Shown here: in pieces, positions 14,069 to 21,474 of the stretch | Position numbering within the stretch: position 1 is the stretch's first letter | Layout: every line of letters begins with the position of its first letter | Assembly (NCBI GenBank): GCA_002411105.1 | Contig: DHQX01000005.1 | Coordinates: 11,763 to 33,261, forward strand | Length of the DNA stretch: 21,499 bases | Direction of reading: 5' to 3' | Source of the DNA: Christensenella sp. UBA5327 | GTDB taxonomy: Bacteria; Bacillota; Clostridia; Christensenellales; Aristaeellaceae | Notes under the pieces: generated by a model | Told to the model about the DNA's origin: nothing | The model's database searches: none | What the model saw: only the letters and a program-made list of their open reading frames with translations | Position numbers and translations under genes: made by a program

Positions 14069-15112
14069 CTATCGGGTGACCACCACCCGCATCGTCTCGG
14101 GCCGGACGGCGGTCTCAAAAGCCTGCTGTCCCTCTTCAAAGGGGAAAACAGCGGAGATCAGGCGATCCACCTTGATGATGCCAAGGTTCAGAAGGCGGTT
14201 GGCTGTGGCGAAATCCTCCAGCACCGGGCTCACGGAGCCGGTGACGGTGACCTCCCAGGCATGGGTATGCTGGGGGCTGATGCTGGCTGGCACATCCGGA
14301 TGGATGGAGCTGTATTGGATCAGCCTGCCCCCCTTGCCCACCATTGAAAACGCCTGGGCAAACACCCCCGCGTCCGCCGTGGTGTTGATCACCGCCCCGG
14401 CGCGCTCGCCGCCTGTCCACGCCCCGACAGCCGCCACCGGGTCCTCCCGCGTGGGGTCGATGGCCCTGTCCGCCCCCAGGGCCAGCGCGGTTTCCCGCCG
14501 CTTCTCCAGGGGCTCGCTCATCAGCACCCTGGCGCCTCTGAGCTTGGCCAGCATCACATGAAACTGGCCCATGACCCCCCCGCCGATCACCACCACATCC
14601 TCCCCCAGGCGGATGGCGGCCCGGTTGATGCTGTGCACACAGCAGGCCAATGGCTCAGTCAGGCTGGCCTGCTCATAGCTTATCGCATCATCAATTTTAA
14701 ACAGCATGTTCACCGGCACAATCACCTGGTCCATCAGCCCTCCAGGCCCAGGCAAGAGGCCCTCCCGCACCGGCTTGTGCTTGGCCGCTTCGCACATGTT
14801 GCTCTGTCCGCTGCGGCAGGCGGCACACAGCCCGCAGTGATAAAACAGGCGCACCGCCACCCGAGTGCCCGGCGGAAAGGCGGTGGGGTCCGCCCCCGCG
14901 CCCAGGGCGATCACCTCACCCGCCACCTCATGCCCCCCCACAAAGGGCAGGGGAAGCTTGATCACCCCCTGAAACACCCGCTGTTCCAGCGTGCACAGCG
15001 CCACCGCCCGCACCCTGACCAGCGCCTCGCCAAAGCCCAACGCCGGGGTTTCAAGATCGAAAAAGCCGGTCTGCTTTGGGGCGGTCACCGCCAGCGCTTT
15101 GACCCGGATCAT
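14069..15112 (-). CDS. Zinc-dependent MDR alcohol/polyol dehydrogenase
   Basis: The 347-residue protein is a medium-chain dehydrogenase of the sorbitol/threonine dehydrogenase type. Catalytic zinc residues are C40 (ALCTLE), H61 and E62 (GGHEVAGEV). The structural zinc set is C93, C96, C99 and C107 (HCGLCAACRSGQSNMC). VVVIGGGVMGQFHVMLAK is the Rossmann nucleotide motif, and SEPLEKRRETALALGAD the adenosine side; an acidic residue after the second strand favours NAD. Such enzymes oxidise a secondary hydroxyl of a sugar, polyol or sugar acid to a ketone. The ATG at 15112 overlaps the aldolase stop (ATGA) with GGGGGTG upstream; an in-frame start at 15187 is rejected because the added residues have no family match. 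It is the last gene of the operon. Its substrate is unknown. Confidence 0.88.
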   Translation of the reverse strand: MIRVKALAVTAPKQTGFFDLETPALGFGEALVRVRAVALCTLEQRVFQGVIKLPLPFVGGHEVAGEVIALGAGADPTAFPPGTRVAVRLFYHCGLCAACRSGQSNMCEAAKHKPVREGLLPGPGGLMDQVIVPVNMLFKIDDAISYEQASLTEPLACCVHSINRAAIRLGEDVVVIGGGVMGQFHVMLAKLRGARVLMSEPLEKRRETALALGADRAIDPTREDPVAAVGAWTGGERAGAVINTTADAGVFAQAFSMVGKGGRLIQYSSIHPDVPASISPQHTHAWEVTVTGSVSPVLEDFATANRLLNLGIIKVDRLISAVFPFEEGQQAFETAVRPETMRVVVTR

Positions 15113-15900
15113 GCCTCCACCCCCGCCAGCTGCATGGCCTCTTTGATGCTGGCATCCCCGTGAATGATGGCGGCCACCGCGGCGCATACACCGCCTACGT
15201 TCCTGTGGCTATAGATATTGCGCCCCATGATGACCCCGGTGGCACCTACGCTCAGGGCCATTTTCACCTCGCCCAGCAGCGCCTCAAGCCCCACCGCCCC
15301 GCTGCCACCCAGCACCATCACCGGTACCGGGCAGTGTTCTGTCACCTCCCGGAAGCGCTCAGCCCCCACAAAGGCGGTTTTGATGAAATCCGCCCCCAGC
15401 TCCGCCCCCTGGCGGGCAGCAAAGGTGAGGTTTTCCACCGTCCAGGACTCGTCCGCAGGTTTTTCAAAGCCAAAGGGAAGCATCTCAGCCCCCAGGGGCA
15501 GGCCCCAGCGGTCACAGTCCGCCGCCAGGCGGGCCAGGCAGGAGAGGGTCTGCTCGTTGTGTTCAGAGCCGGGATAGCCCATCACCAGCATCGCGTCAGC
15601 CCCCAGGCGCAGGGCGTCCTCCGCGGTATACAGACATTCCAGCTGCCCCATGGGCTTTTTGAGCGTCGAAGCGCCCCCATCCCCCCGCAGGATCACCCCC
15701 ACCCGGCCCAAATCCTTCTGGCAGGCCTTCACCACCCCATAGGTGGTGAGCACCGCGTCAACCCCGCCCGCCACCGCCTCCCGGATCACATGGCAAGGAT
15801 CTCTCAGTGCCGGGGAGGGCATCAGCGCCGCATGGTCCATCGCCAGCACAAAGGCGCGGCCATCGGGCGCAAAAAGGTGGTGCATCCTGCGTTTTGTCAT
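15109..15900 (-). CDS. Class I aldolase of the DhnA/LsrF (DeoC-like) family
   Basis: The 263-residue TIM-barrel protein has the DhnA/LsrF pattern: FVLAMDHA (D22) at the first strand, GGVDAVLTTYG, VILRGDGG, an EMLPFGFEKP strand, and the Schiff-base lysine K174 in GADFIKTAF. The phosphate-binding end is MVLGGSGAV and GATGVIMGRNIY. Family members include archaeal-type class I fructose-bisphosphate aldolase, LsrF and 2-amino-3,7-dideoxy-heptulosonate synthase. The catabolic setting favours cleavage of a phosphorylated or acidic sugar into three-carbon units. GGAGGAG lies eight bases before the ATG. Both ends overlap the neighbouring genes by 4 bases (ATGA), giving tight coupling with the isomerase upstream and the dehydrogenase downstream. 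No sugar kinase gene is in the window, so how the substrate is phosphorylated, if it is, remains open. Confidence 0.88.
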   Translation of the reverse strand: MTKRRMHHLFAPDGRAFVLAMDHAALMPSPALRDPCHVIREAVAGGVDAVLTTYGVVKACQKDLGRVGVILRGDGGASTLKKPMGQLECLYTAEDALRLGADAMLVMGYPGSEHNEQTLSCLARLAADCDRWGLPLGAEMLPFGFEKPADESWTVENLTFAARQGAELGADFIKTAFVGAERFREVTEHCPVPVMVLGGSGAVGLEALLGEVKMALSVGATGVIMGRNIYSHRNVGGVCAAVAAIIHGDASIKEAMQLAGVEA

Positions 15901-16802
15901 GGGGTTTTCTCCTCCGCTTTTTCGTACAGGGCGATCAGCCGCCGCCCGATCACCAGGGATTGGTCAATCACCAGGTGCTTTAAGTCATTGGGCAAGAATC
16001 GGCCAAACTCCTGGATCTCATAAGTGAGTTCGCCCGCATAGCCAATGTCCTTAAGCCCTGCCATGGCCTCCACCCAGTTGATGGTGCCGTAAAAAGGCAT
16101 CAGGTGCTCGTCCCGCAGCCCGTGGTTGTCGGCCACGTGGGTGGCCTTGAGGCGCTTTCCAATCCAGTTCAGGTTTTGCCGGTGAAAGCCGCCGGTCATG
16201 TGGGCATGGCCAAAGTCATAGCAGATGCCCACCCGCTCCGGGTCCGCGAAGGCGTCCACCAGCTCGCACAATTCCCCCACCTGGGCGCCAAAAATCCGCT
16301 GCCAGGGGGCAGCCTTGTACTCAAACTCATTCTCAATGGCTATGCCCACCCCCTGCTGCTGGGCGAGATTAACATGGGGCGCATAATAGTCCAGGTTGCG
16401 CTGATGGGACACTGTCATATCAGGCCCCGCCTCATACACCGTGCAGGGGTGGGTGACCGCCCACTTGGCACCCAGGATGCCCGTGGCGATGATGCTCCGC
16501 CTGATCAGCTCCTCCATCAGCGCCCTTTTGCCCTCATCCTGACATGCGAACACGTCATAATAGGGCAGGTGGGTCTGGTTGAACAGCACCCCCGCGTCCC
16601 GCCCCAATCTGGCGATTTGATACGCGTACTGCTCCCAGCCATCCCCCCGCAATGCAGAGTCCGGGTTCATTCCCTCGCAGAGGTTGACATCCACCACCTC
16701 ATAGCCCGCCCGGGCGCAGGCCTCAACGCAGGTGAGGATATTGTTGACAGCGCCTGCGGGGCCAAAGGCGCAGATGTTGGTGGATGTGGACAGTTTCAGC
16801 AA
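15897..16802 (-). CDS. TIM-barrel sugar isomerase/epimerase (AP endonuclease 2 superfamily)
   Basis: The 301-residue protein belongs to the xylose isomerase-like TIM-barrel group. Likely metal ligands are the Glu of GIAIENEFE, the Asp/His of ICYDFGHAHMTGG, the His of KATHVADNHG and the Glu of ELTYEIQEF, spaced as in tagatose/psicose epimerases and IolE/IolI-like enzymes. FNQTHLPYYD and AVTHPC form other active-site strands. The likely role is isomerising or epimerising the imported sugar or its acid. The start is a TTG at 16802, with GGGAG nine bases upstream and no ATG in a useful place. An extended -10 (TGA-TATACT, 16833-16825) lies just upstream, after the hairpin, so the three catabolic genes may have their own promoter besides readthrough. 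The 3' end overlaps the aldolase gene by 4 bases. Confidence 0.85.
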   Translation of the reverse strand: MLKLSTSTNICAFGPAGAVNNILTCVEACARAGYEVVDVNLCEGMNPDSALRGDGWEQYAYQIARLGRDAGVLFNQTHLPYYDVFACQDEGKRALMEELIRRSIIATGILGAKWAVTHPCTVYEAGPDMTVSHQRNLDYYAPHVNLAQQQGVGIAIENEFEYKAAPWQRIFGAQVGELCELVDAFADPERVGICYDFGHAHMTGGFHRQNLNWIGKRLKATHVADNHGLRDEHLMPFYGTINWVEAMAGLKDIGYAGELTYEIQEFGRFLPNDLKHLVIDQSLVIGRRLIALYEKAEEKTP

Positions 16803-16824
16803 AATTTTACACTCCCTTTACATA

Positions 16825-16865
16825 AGTATATCACAGGGGCTGCCGCTTGTGTGCGACAGCCCCTG
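16825..16865 (-). promoter_or_regulatory. Intercistronic hairpin followed by an extended -10 box
   Basis: CAGGGGCTG plus CCGC (16834-16846 on the plus strand) pairs with GCGA plus CAGCCCCTG (16853-16865): 13 pairs with one G-T and a 6-base loop. On the minus strand it lies 13 bases after the solute-binding-protein stop. It has no T-run, so it is more likely an mRNA-stabilising or partly terminating hairpin. TGA-TATACT follows directly and could be an internal promoter, though no good -35 is seen. Confidence 0.5.
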
Positions 16866-16878
16866 GGGTTGGGGAATA

Positions 16879-18201
16879 TTATTTGTTCGCCTGTTCGTAC
16901 TGGCGCAGCAGCCCGCCCAGCTCTTCCGCCATGGTCTCCACGGTTTCCTCAACAGACAGGCCCTCATCCAGCATCATGGCGATGTTGTCCTGGATGGCAT
17001 AGTAAAAGTCCTTGGCCGGGCCCACAGTGACGCTCTTCATCTCCGCCGGGGTGATGGCCAGCTGCGACATGGGCACTTCATACTGGGGATGCTTTTCCAC
17101 CAGCTCCTGATAGGCCGGCACATCCTGGGCGCCCGCGTTCACCGGCACATAGCCGGTGGCGGCGGCAAACTCTGCCTGCACCTGGGGGGAAGCCAGGTAT
17201 TTCACCAGCTCCCAGGCGGCCGCCTTCCTGGCGTCATCCTGTTTGTCAAACATCACCAGGCAGCTGCCCGACACGGTGGCACCAAAGTGCGCCTCGGGGG
17301 TCACCTTGGGGTAGTAGCCGGTGCCCAGCTCAAAGGCACCGCCGATCTTCTCCAAAAGGGAGGTGATGTTGGAGGAGGAGGTGGTGAGGATGGCCAGCTG
17401 CCCTGCCACAAACTGGTCGGTGGTGCCGGCCACATTTCTCAGCGCCCCCGCGTCATACATGGCTTTCCACTGGGTGAGGAAAGCGGCCAGGGCGCCATTT
17501 TCGATGCAGGCCAGCTCAGTCGCCATGGCCTCGGAGCCGTTCTTGTTGTTCACCATGTCGCTGCCCAGTTGTCCCAGCCAGTTGGCCAGGGTGGGGGTGT
17601 TGGGCACCACGGAATAGGCGATGACCTCCAGCCCATCAGCGGTTTTCTCAGGCAGCTTGGCGCTGATGTCAATGATGTCCTGGAAGGTCTCAGGGGCTTT
17701 CACACCAGCCGCATCCAGCATGGTTTTGTTGTAGAACATGATGGAGGTGGAGGCGGCAAAGGGCATGCCCAGCTTGGTCCCTGAGAACTCCCAGTTATTC
17801 AGGGTAATGGGCTGGATCTGGCCGATGTCATAGGCGGCGTCCGCCTTGAGCGCGTCATCCAGCGTGTAGGCACGGCCGGAGTTGAAATAGGCCACCTTGC
17901 CTGTGGCGTCCAGGTTCATCACATCGGGCAGCTGGTCATAGGTTTCAGCTGTCAAGACGCTGTTTAGCTTGGTGGTGGCGTCAGAGTACTGGCCCTGGAA
18001 CACCGCTTCCACGGTGATCTGCTTCTCCTTGCCGATGGTGTCGTTGAAGTCCTTCACGAACTTCTCCACCAATACCCCAGCCTCATCGGACATGGAGTGC
18101 CAGAAGACAATGGCCGTGGGCTGGGACGAGGCCTGGGCGGACATACCCAGGGCAAGCAGCATCACAAATGCCAGAAAGACGGGGAGGATTCTCTTGGTCA
18201 T
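16879..18201 (-). CDS. Sugar ABC transporter substrate-binding protein (family 1, UgpB-like)
   Basis: The 440-residue precursor begins with a signal peptide (MTKRILPVFLAFVMLLALGM, likely cut after SAQA near residue 24). The mature part opens with TAIVFWHSMSDEAG, the usual start of family 1 carbohydrate-binding proteins, and continues with the FVKDFNDT helix, YDQLPDVMNLD, GMPFAASTSIMFYNKTMLDAAG, GFVAGQLAIL-like and AAWELVKYLASPQVQAEF segments. UgpB-type members bind glycerol 3-phosphate, diesters or oligosaccharides; the ligand here is unknown. No cysteine follows the signal peptide, so it is not a lipoprotein, which is unusual for a Gram-positive binding protein. The ATG at 18201 is preceded by AAAGGAG. 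It follows the two permease genes after a 66-base gap holding a small hairpin (18236-18251) and precedes the catabolic genes. Confidence 0.9.
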   Translation of the reverse strand: MTKRILPVFLAFVMLLALGMSAQASSQPTAIVFWHSMSDEAGVLVEKFVKDFNDTIGKEKQITVEAVFQGQYSDATTKLNSVLTAETYDQLPDVMNLDATGKVAYFNSGRAYTLDDALKADAAYDIGQIQPITLNNWEFSGTKLGMPFAASTSIMFYNKTMLDAAGVKAPETFQDIIDISAKLPEKTADGLEVIAYSVVPNTPTLANWLGQLGSDMVNNKNGSEAMATELACIENGALAAFLTQWKAMYDAGALRNVAGTTDQFVAGQLAILTTSSSNITSLLEKIGGAFELGTGYYPKVTPEAHFGATVSGSCLVMFDKQDDARKAAAWELVKYLASPQVQAEFAAATGYVPVNAGAQDVPAYQELVEKHPQYEVPMSQLAITPAEMKSVTVGPAKDFYYAIQDNIAMMLDEGLSVEETVETMAEELGGLLRQYEQANK

Positions 18202-18267
18202 GGTTTTTCTCCTTTTTGTGTGCATTCTATCTTCAGGAAGGGTTGCCTTCCGTGGACGCGGAATGAT

Positions 18268-19107
18268 TCAGCCCACCAGGGCGCCGGCGGTCATGTTGCG
18301 GTGGAGGTTGTGCCTGAGGATCAAAAACAGCAGGAAGGAGGGCAAAAGCGACAGGGTCACGCCCGCCAGCACCAGGTGGTAGTTGGTGTCCTCAAAGGAG
18401 GTGATCATGGTGATGCCCACCTGGATGGTGCGCATCTGGTTGGTGTTGGTGACCAGCAAAGGCCACAGGTAGGCGTTCCACATGGTGATAAAGCTCTGCA
18501 CAAACAGCGTCACCAAAACCGGTTTGGTGATAGGCAGCAGGATCGTTGCCAGAAAGCGCAGGTCGCCGCAGCCGTCGATGAACCCGGCATCCCGCAAATC
18601 CCTGGGAAAGGTGAGGAAAGACTGGCGCAGCATGAACATCTGCGTGGCCCCCACAAAGGAGGTGATGGCCATGCCCAGGTAGGTGTCCAGCAGCCCCAGG
18701 CGGCTGACGGTCAGGTAGTTGGTGACCAGCAGCGTGTCCCCCGGCAGCATCATGGTGGCCAGGATCACAAGAAACAGCGCTTTTTTGAAGCGGAAGTTAT
18801 AAAACGCAAAAGCGAAGGCTGCCAGCACCGCAAACAGCAGCCGGACGGTGGTGCCCAGCGTTGCTACAATCAGGGAGTTGAGCCCATAGCGCAGAAAGGG
18901 CACCCGGGCCAGGGCGTCCCTGAAGTTCTGGGTGTAGGCAAAGCTCCCGGGCCAGAAGGTGGGCGGGAAAGCCGAGAACTCCGCCGCGGACTTGAAGGCC
19001 CCGAAAATGCCGTACACAATGGGGAAAATGATGACAAGCCCCAGCCCCAGCGCCGCCACCTGCACCAGGACGCCCACAAGCTTGCTGCGCTGCCGCACGC
19101 CCATCAT
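18268..19107 (-). CDS. Carbohydrate ABC transporter permease (UgpE/MalG type)
   Basis: The 279-residue membrane protein has six hydrophobic helices, starting near residues 10-37 (GVLVQVAALGLGLVIIFPIV). It carries the cytoplasmic EAA loop in the form RDAGFIDGCGDLRFLATILLP, which contacts the ATPase. The NSLIVATLGTTVRL helix and the MLPGDTLLVTNYL segment are typical of the MalG/UgpE side. No ATPase gene is in the window, so a shared MsmX/UgpC-like ATPase encoded elsewhere is likely. The ATG overlaps the stop of the other permease gene (ATGA), with a second ATG directly after; the ribosome site is weak, which suits coupled translation. Together with the partner permease and binding protein it forms the import complex of this locus. 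Confidence 0.92.
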   Translation of the reverse strand: MMGVRQRSKLVGVLVQVAALGLGLVIIFPIVYGIFGAFKSAAEFSAFPPTFWPGSFAYTQNFRDALARVPFLRYGLNSLIVATLGTTVRLLFAVLAAFAFAFYNFRFKKALFLVILATMMLPGDTLLVTNYLTVSRLGLLDTYLGMAITSFVGATQMFMLRQSFLTFPRDLRDAGFIDGCGDLRFLATILLPITKPVLVTLFVQSFITMWNAYLWPLLVTNTNQMRTIQVGITMITSFEDTNYHLVLAGVTLSLLPSFLLFLILRHNLHRNMTAGALVG

Positions 19108-19985
19108 TGGTAGTGCACCCGCTTTTTCTCAAGATAAAAGGCCATCAGCGTAAAGGCAAAGGTGAGGGCAAAGGCCACCAGGCTGATGCAGGCGGAGAGG
19201 CTGAAGTTGGCCGAGCCGTAGCCTGAGTTGTACATCATAAAGATCAGCGTGGTGGTGGAGCGGGCTGGCCCACCCTGGGTGAGGATGATGACCGGGCCTG
19301 ATACCATCATGGCCAGCACCATGTTGGTGAGCGCCACAAACAGGATTGTGGGCGAGATCAGCGGCAGCTGGATCTTGAAAAACCGGGCGATGGCCCCGGC
19401 CCCGTCGATGGTGCCCGCCTCCATCAGCTGGTCAGGCACCGCCCGGAAGGCGGAGAGGAACAGCAGGAAGTCAAAGCCGATGCCCATCCAGACAGTGAGC
19501 ATGAGGATGCCATAAATGGCATACTCCCGGCTTTGATACCAGCCAAAGTCAAGGCCCAGGGCATGGTTCAGATAGCCCACGGTGGGGTTTAGGAGCACCT
19601 TGAAGATCATCGCCGCCGCCGACATGGCAATCGCCATGGGCAGGGTGAACAGCGTCTCATACACCGGGCTCAGGCTCCGCCTCTTGTTGGCCAGCAGGGC
19701 CAGCCCCATGGTGAGCACCACCGTGACCGGCACATTGATGGCGGTGATCCTCAGCGTATTCTCAATCGCGGTTTTGAAATCCCGGCGGGAAAACAGGTAC
19801 TTGAAGTTCTCAAGCCCCGCAAACCCGGTGATGACGCCCTTGGCGTTGACGGTGCTGAAACTGTACAGGAAGGTCTTGATGAAGGGATAGTAAATAAAGC
19901 CGATGGCAAACAGCAGGATCGGCAGAATAAACAGGTATGGCCGGGCTTTTTTCATCAGGCTGCCCCTGGGCCCGGGCAAATTCAC
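19104..19985 (-). CDS. Carbohydrate ABC transporter permease (UgpA/MalF type)
   Basis: The protein (293 residues from the chosen start) has six TM helices, the first in PYLFILPILLFAIGFIYYPF. A periplasmic stretch with GFAGLENFKYLFSRRDF follows, and the EAA loop reads EAGTIDGAGAIARFFKIQLP. NTLRITAINVPVTVVLTMGL and GGPARSTTTLIFMMYNSGY are typical of the UgpA family. I chose the GTG at 19985, which has TGAGGT seven bases upstream; alternatives are a GTG at 20003, where the ribosome site is too close, and an ATG at 19955 with only GGGG. It is the first gene after the promoter and LacI-type site at 20018-20065 and overlaps the next permease by 4 bases. The pair forms the membrane channel for the binding protein downstream. 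Confidence 0.91.
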   Translation of the reverse strand: MNLPGPRGSLMKKARPYLFILPILLFAIGFIYYPFIKTFLYSFSTVNAKGVITGFAGLENFKYLFSRRDFKTAIENTLRITAINVPVTVVLTMGLALLANKRRSLSPVYETLFTLPMAIAMSAAAMIFKVLLNPTVGYLNHALGLDFGWYQSREYAIYGILMLTVWMGIGFDFLLFLSAFRAVPDQLMEAGTIDGAGAIARFFKIQLPLISPTILFVALTNMVLAMMVSGPVIILTQGGPARSTTTLIFMMYNSGYGSANFSLSACISLVAFALTFAFTLMAFYLEKKRVHYQ

Positions 19986-20017
19986 CGACTGGACCTCACT
20001 CACCTCCCGCTATTTGG

Positions 20018-20031
20018 CAAAAGCGCTTGTG
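20018..20031. promoter_or_regulatory. LacI-family-type operator
   Basis: CAAAAGCGCTTGTG is a 14-base palindrome centred on CG (six of seven pairs match) with the AAGCGCTT core typical of LacI/GalR-family sites. It lies just downstream of the -10 box, over the expected transcription start (about 20030), so a bound repressor would block the promoter. The flanks lack the TG/CA ends of a CcpA cre site. No LacI-type regulator gene is in the window. Confidence 0.55.
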
Positions 20032-20036
20032 GTTTT

Positions 20037-20065
20037 ATCCTAACAAGGCCTTTCCCCTCCGTCAA
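20037..20065 (-). promoter_or_regulatory. Sigma-A promoter of the ABC transporter genes
   Basis: On the minus strand TTGACG (20065-20060), a 17-base spacer and TAGGAT (20042-20037) make a good sigma-A promoter in the 109-base gap between the AraM-like gene and the first permease gene. No clear terminator lies between the AraM-like stop and this promoter, so readthrough may add to it. Confidence 0.65.
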
Positions 20066-20094
20066 TGCTCCGGGGTGAAATCCATGTAAATTGC

Positions 20095-21450
20095 TCAGGA
20101 CACTTCAAGCCACCCCGCCGCCTTGGTGTACAGCAGGCCCAGGTCCCACAGGAGGGATGAGGTGAGGTATTTGTTCCTGATCTCCCGGGCGCCAAAGAGC
20201 GCGTCCACCGTGTCCTGCCGGGTAAAGCCGATGTCTTCAGGGGCTGTGGGCATATCCAGGCTTTGCATCAGGGCAAGCACCTGGTCATGGGGCGGCAGCT
20301 CCTCCGCCACGACCCGGAGAATCTCCGGCCATTTTTTCAGCGTAATTTCCAGCCGCCGGGCATGGGCGGCAGGGTCGTTTCTGCCCTCAGCCCGGGCGGT
20401 TTTGAGGATGGTATCAGCCGTTTCGCCAAAAATGCGGCGCACCATGGCCTCCCAGGCGCCCTCATCAAAGCTGCTGATAAATTCCCCGGCGGCCTGCCGG
20501 CTGGGCGTTACCTGCTTGAGCTTCTCCCAGATATCAAGGGTGAGCAGGGTGCCGATGCCCACCTGAATGCCGTGCAGCTCCATGGGAAGCCCCCGGGAGA
20601 GCGCCATCATCTCCCAGATGTGGGAGAAATAGTGCTCAAGCCCGCTGGCAGGTCTGGATACCCCCGCAAAGGCCATGGCGATGCCCGCCAGAATCAGCCC
20701 CCGCGTCACCTGCTCCACCGCCTCAGGGTCTCTCTTTGCCAGGCCGCTGGCCGCCGCCTGCACGCGCCTGAGTGCCTCGCGCATGAGGCCGGCGATGTCC
20801 TCGCAGTAATATTCATCAATCACCAGGCGCGCGATGCGCCACTCGCACACCGAACAGTATTTGGCCAGCATGTCCCCCAGCCCCGCCTGCAGCAGGCGCA
20901 TGGGCGCCTGGCTCAGGATGTCGGTGTCCGCGATCAGCGCCTGGGGGCAGGCATTGTACAGCGATACCTTCACCCCGTTTCTCACCATGGAGGAGGAGTC
21001 CGACGCGTAGCCGTCCATGGAGGGCGCTGTCGCCACGCACAAAAGTGGCTTGCCCAGGGCGTGGGAGAGCACCTTGCCTGAATCGTTGATAACCCCGCTG
21101 CCCACCGCCACCACCCCATCACAACGGGGATCAAAGGCCATCAGCAGCCCACCGCAGACCATCTCATCCGGCTCGGGATGCCTGGCGGGCAGGGTGTACA
21201 GCGTATGGGGAATCCCCGCCTGATCAAGCTCTGCCTTGACCGCGTGGCCTGCTGCCTCCAGCGTGTTCTCATCACAAAACACAAAGGGCCGCTTCACCCC
21301 CAGCGCCCCCAGAAATTCCGGCAGCGCCTCAAGCGCGCCCCGCCCCACCCGCAGGTGGCGCATGCCCACCCCGTGATGCCGGCCGCAGGCACAGTCAAAC
21401 CCTTGGGGGCTTAACAATTCTTTTAGGGACATGGTGGTGAAATCAGGCAT
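20095..21450 (-). CDS. AraM/sn-glycerol-1-phosphate dehydrogenase-like enzyme
   Basis: The 451-residue protein belongs to the dehydroquinate synthase/iron alcohol dehydrogenase fold, AraM/EgsA branch. The NAD(P)-binding part shows GVVAVGSGVINDSGKVLS (about 112-129) and TAPSMDGYASDSSSM (141-155). Probable metal ligands are D193 (GLGDMLAKY), H273 (GLEHYFSHIWEM) and H293 (ELHGIQVGIG). B. subtilis AraM, which reduces dihydroxyacetone phosphate to glycerol 1-phosphate, is about 394 residues; this one has a longer C-terminus and an N-terminal CACGRHH patch that I have seen in Clostridial relatives. AAAAGGAG precedes the ATG at 21450. It is the first visible gene of the minus-strand cluster; upstream genes are cut off. 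It could make glycerol 1-phosphate for lipids or act on another polyol phosphate in this pathway. Confidence 0.85.
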   Translation of the reverse strand: MPDFTTMSLKELLSPQGFDCACGRHHGVGMRHLRVGRGALEALPEFLGALGVKRPFVFCDENTLEAAGHAVKAELDQAGIPHTLYTLPARHPEPDEMVCGGLLMAFDPRCDGVVAVGSGVINDSGKVLSHALGKPLLCVATAPSMDGYASDSSSMVRNGVKVSLYNACPQALIADTDILSQAPMRLLQAGLGDMLAKYCSVCEWRIARLVIDEYYCEDIAGLMREALRRVQAAASGLAKRDPEAVEQVTRGLILAGIAMAFAGVSRPASGLEHYFSHIWEMMALSRGLPMELHGIQVGIGTLLTLDIWEKLKQVTPSRQAAGEFISSFDEGAWEAMVRRIFGETADTILKTARAEGRNDPAAHARRLEITLKKWPEILRVVAEELPPHDQVLALMQSLDMPTAPEDIGFTRQDTVDALFGAREIRNKYLTSSLLWDLGLLYTKAAGWLEVS

Positions 21451-21474
21451 GGAAACTCCTTTTTAGGGAGCGTT

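Noticed and set aside
18097..19113. Long plus-strand open frame opposite the permease gene
   Set aside because: The product is Gln/His/Gly-rich with no domain, while the minus strand encodes a clear ABC permease with an EAA loop.
20018..20031. CcpA cre site at the transporter promoter
   Set aside because: The AAGCGCTT core fits, but the outer TG and CA bases of a cre site are missing, so a general LacI-family operator is the safer call.
20066..20094. Terminator or riboswitch after the AraM-like gene
   Set aside because: No stable stem with a T-run is visible and the gap is too short for a known riboswitch.
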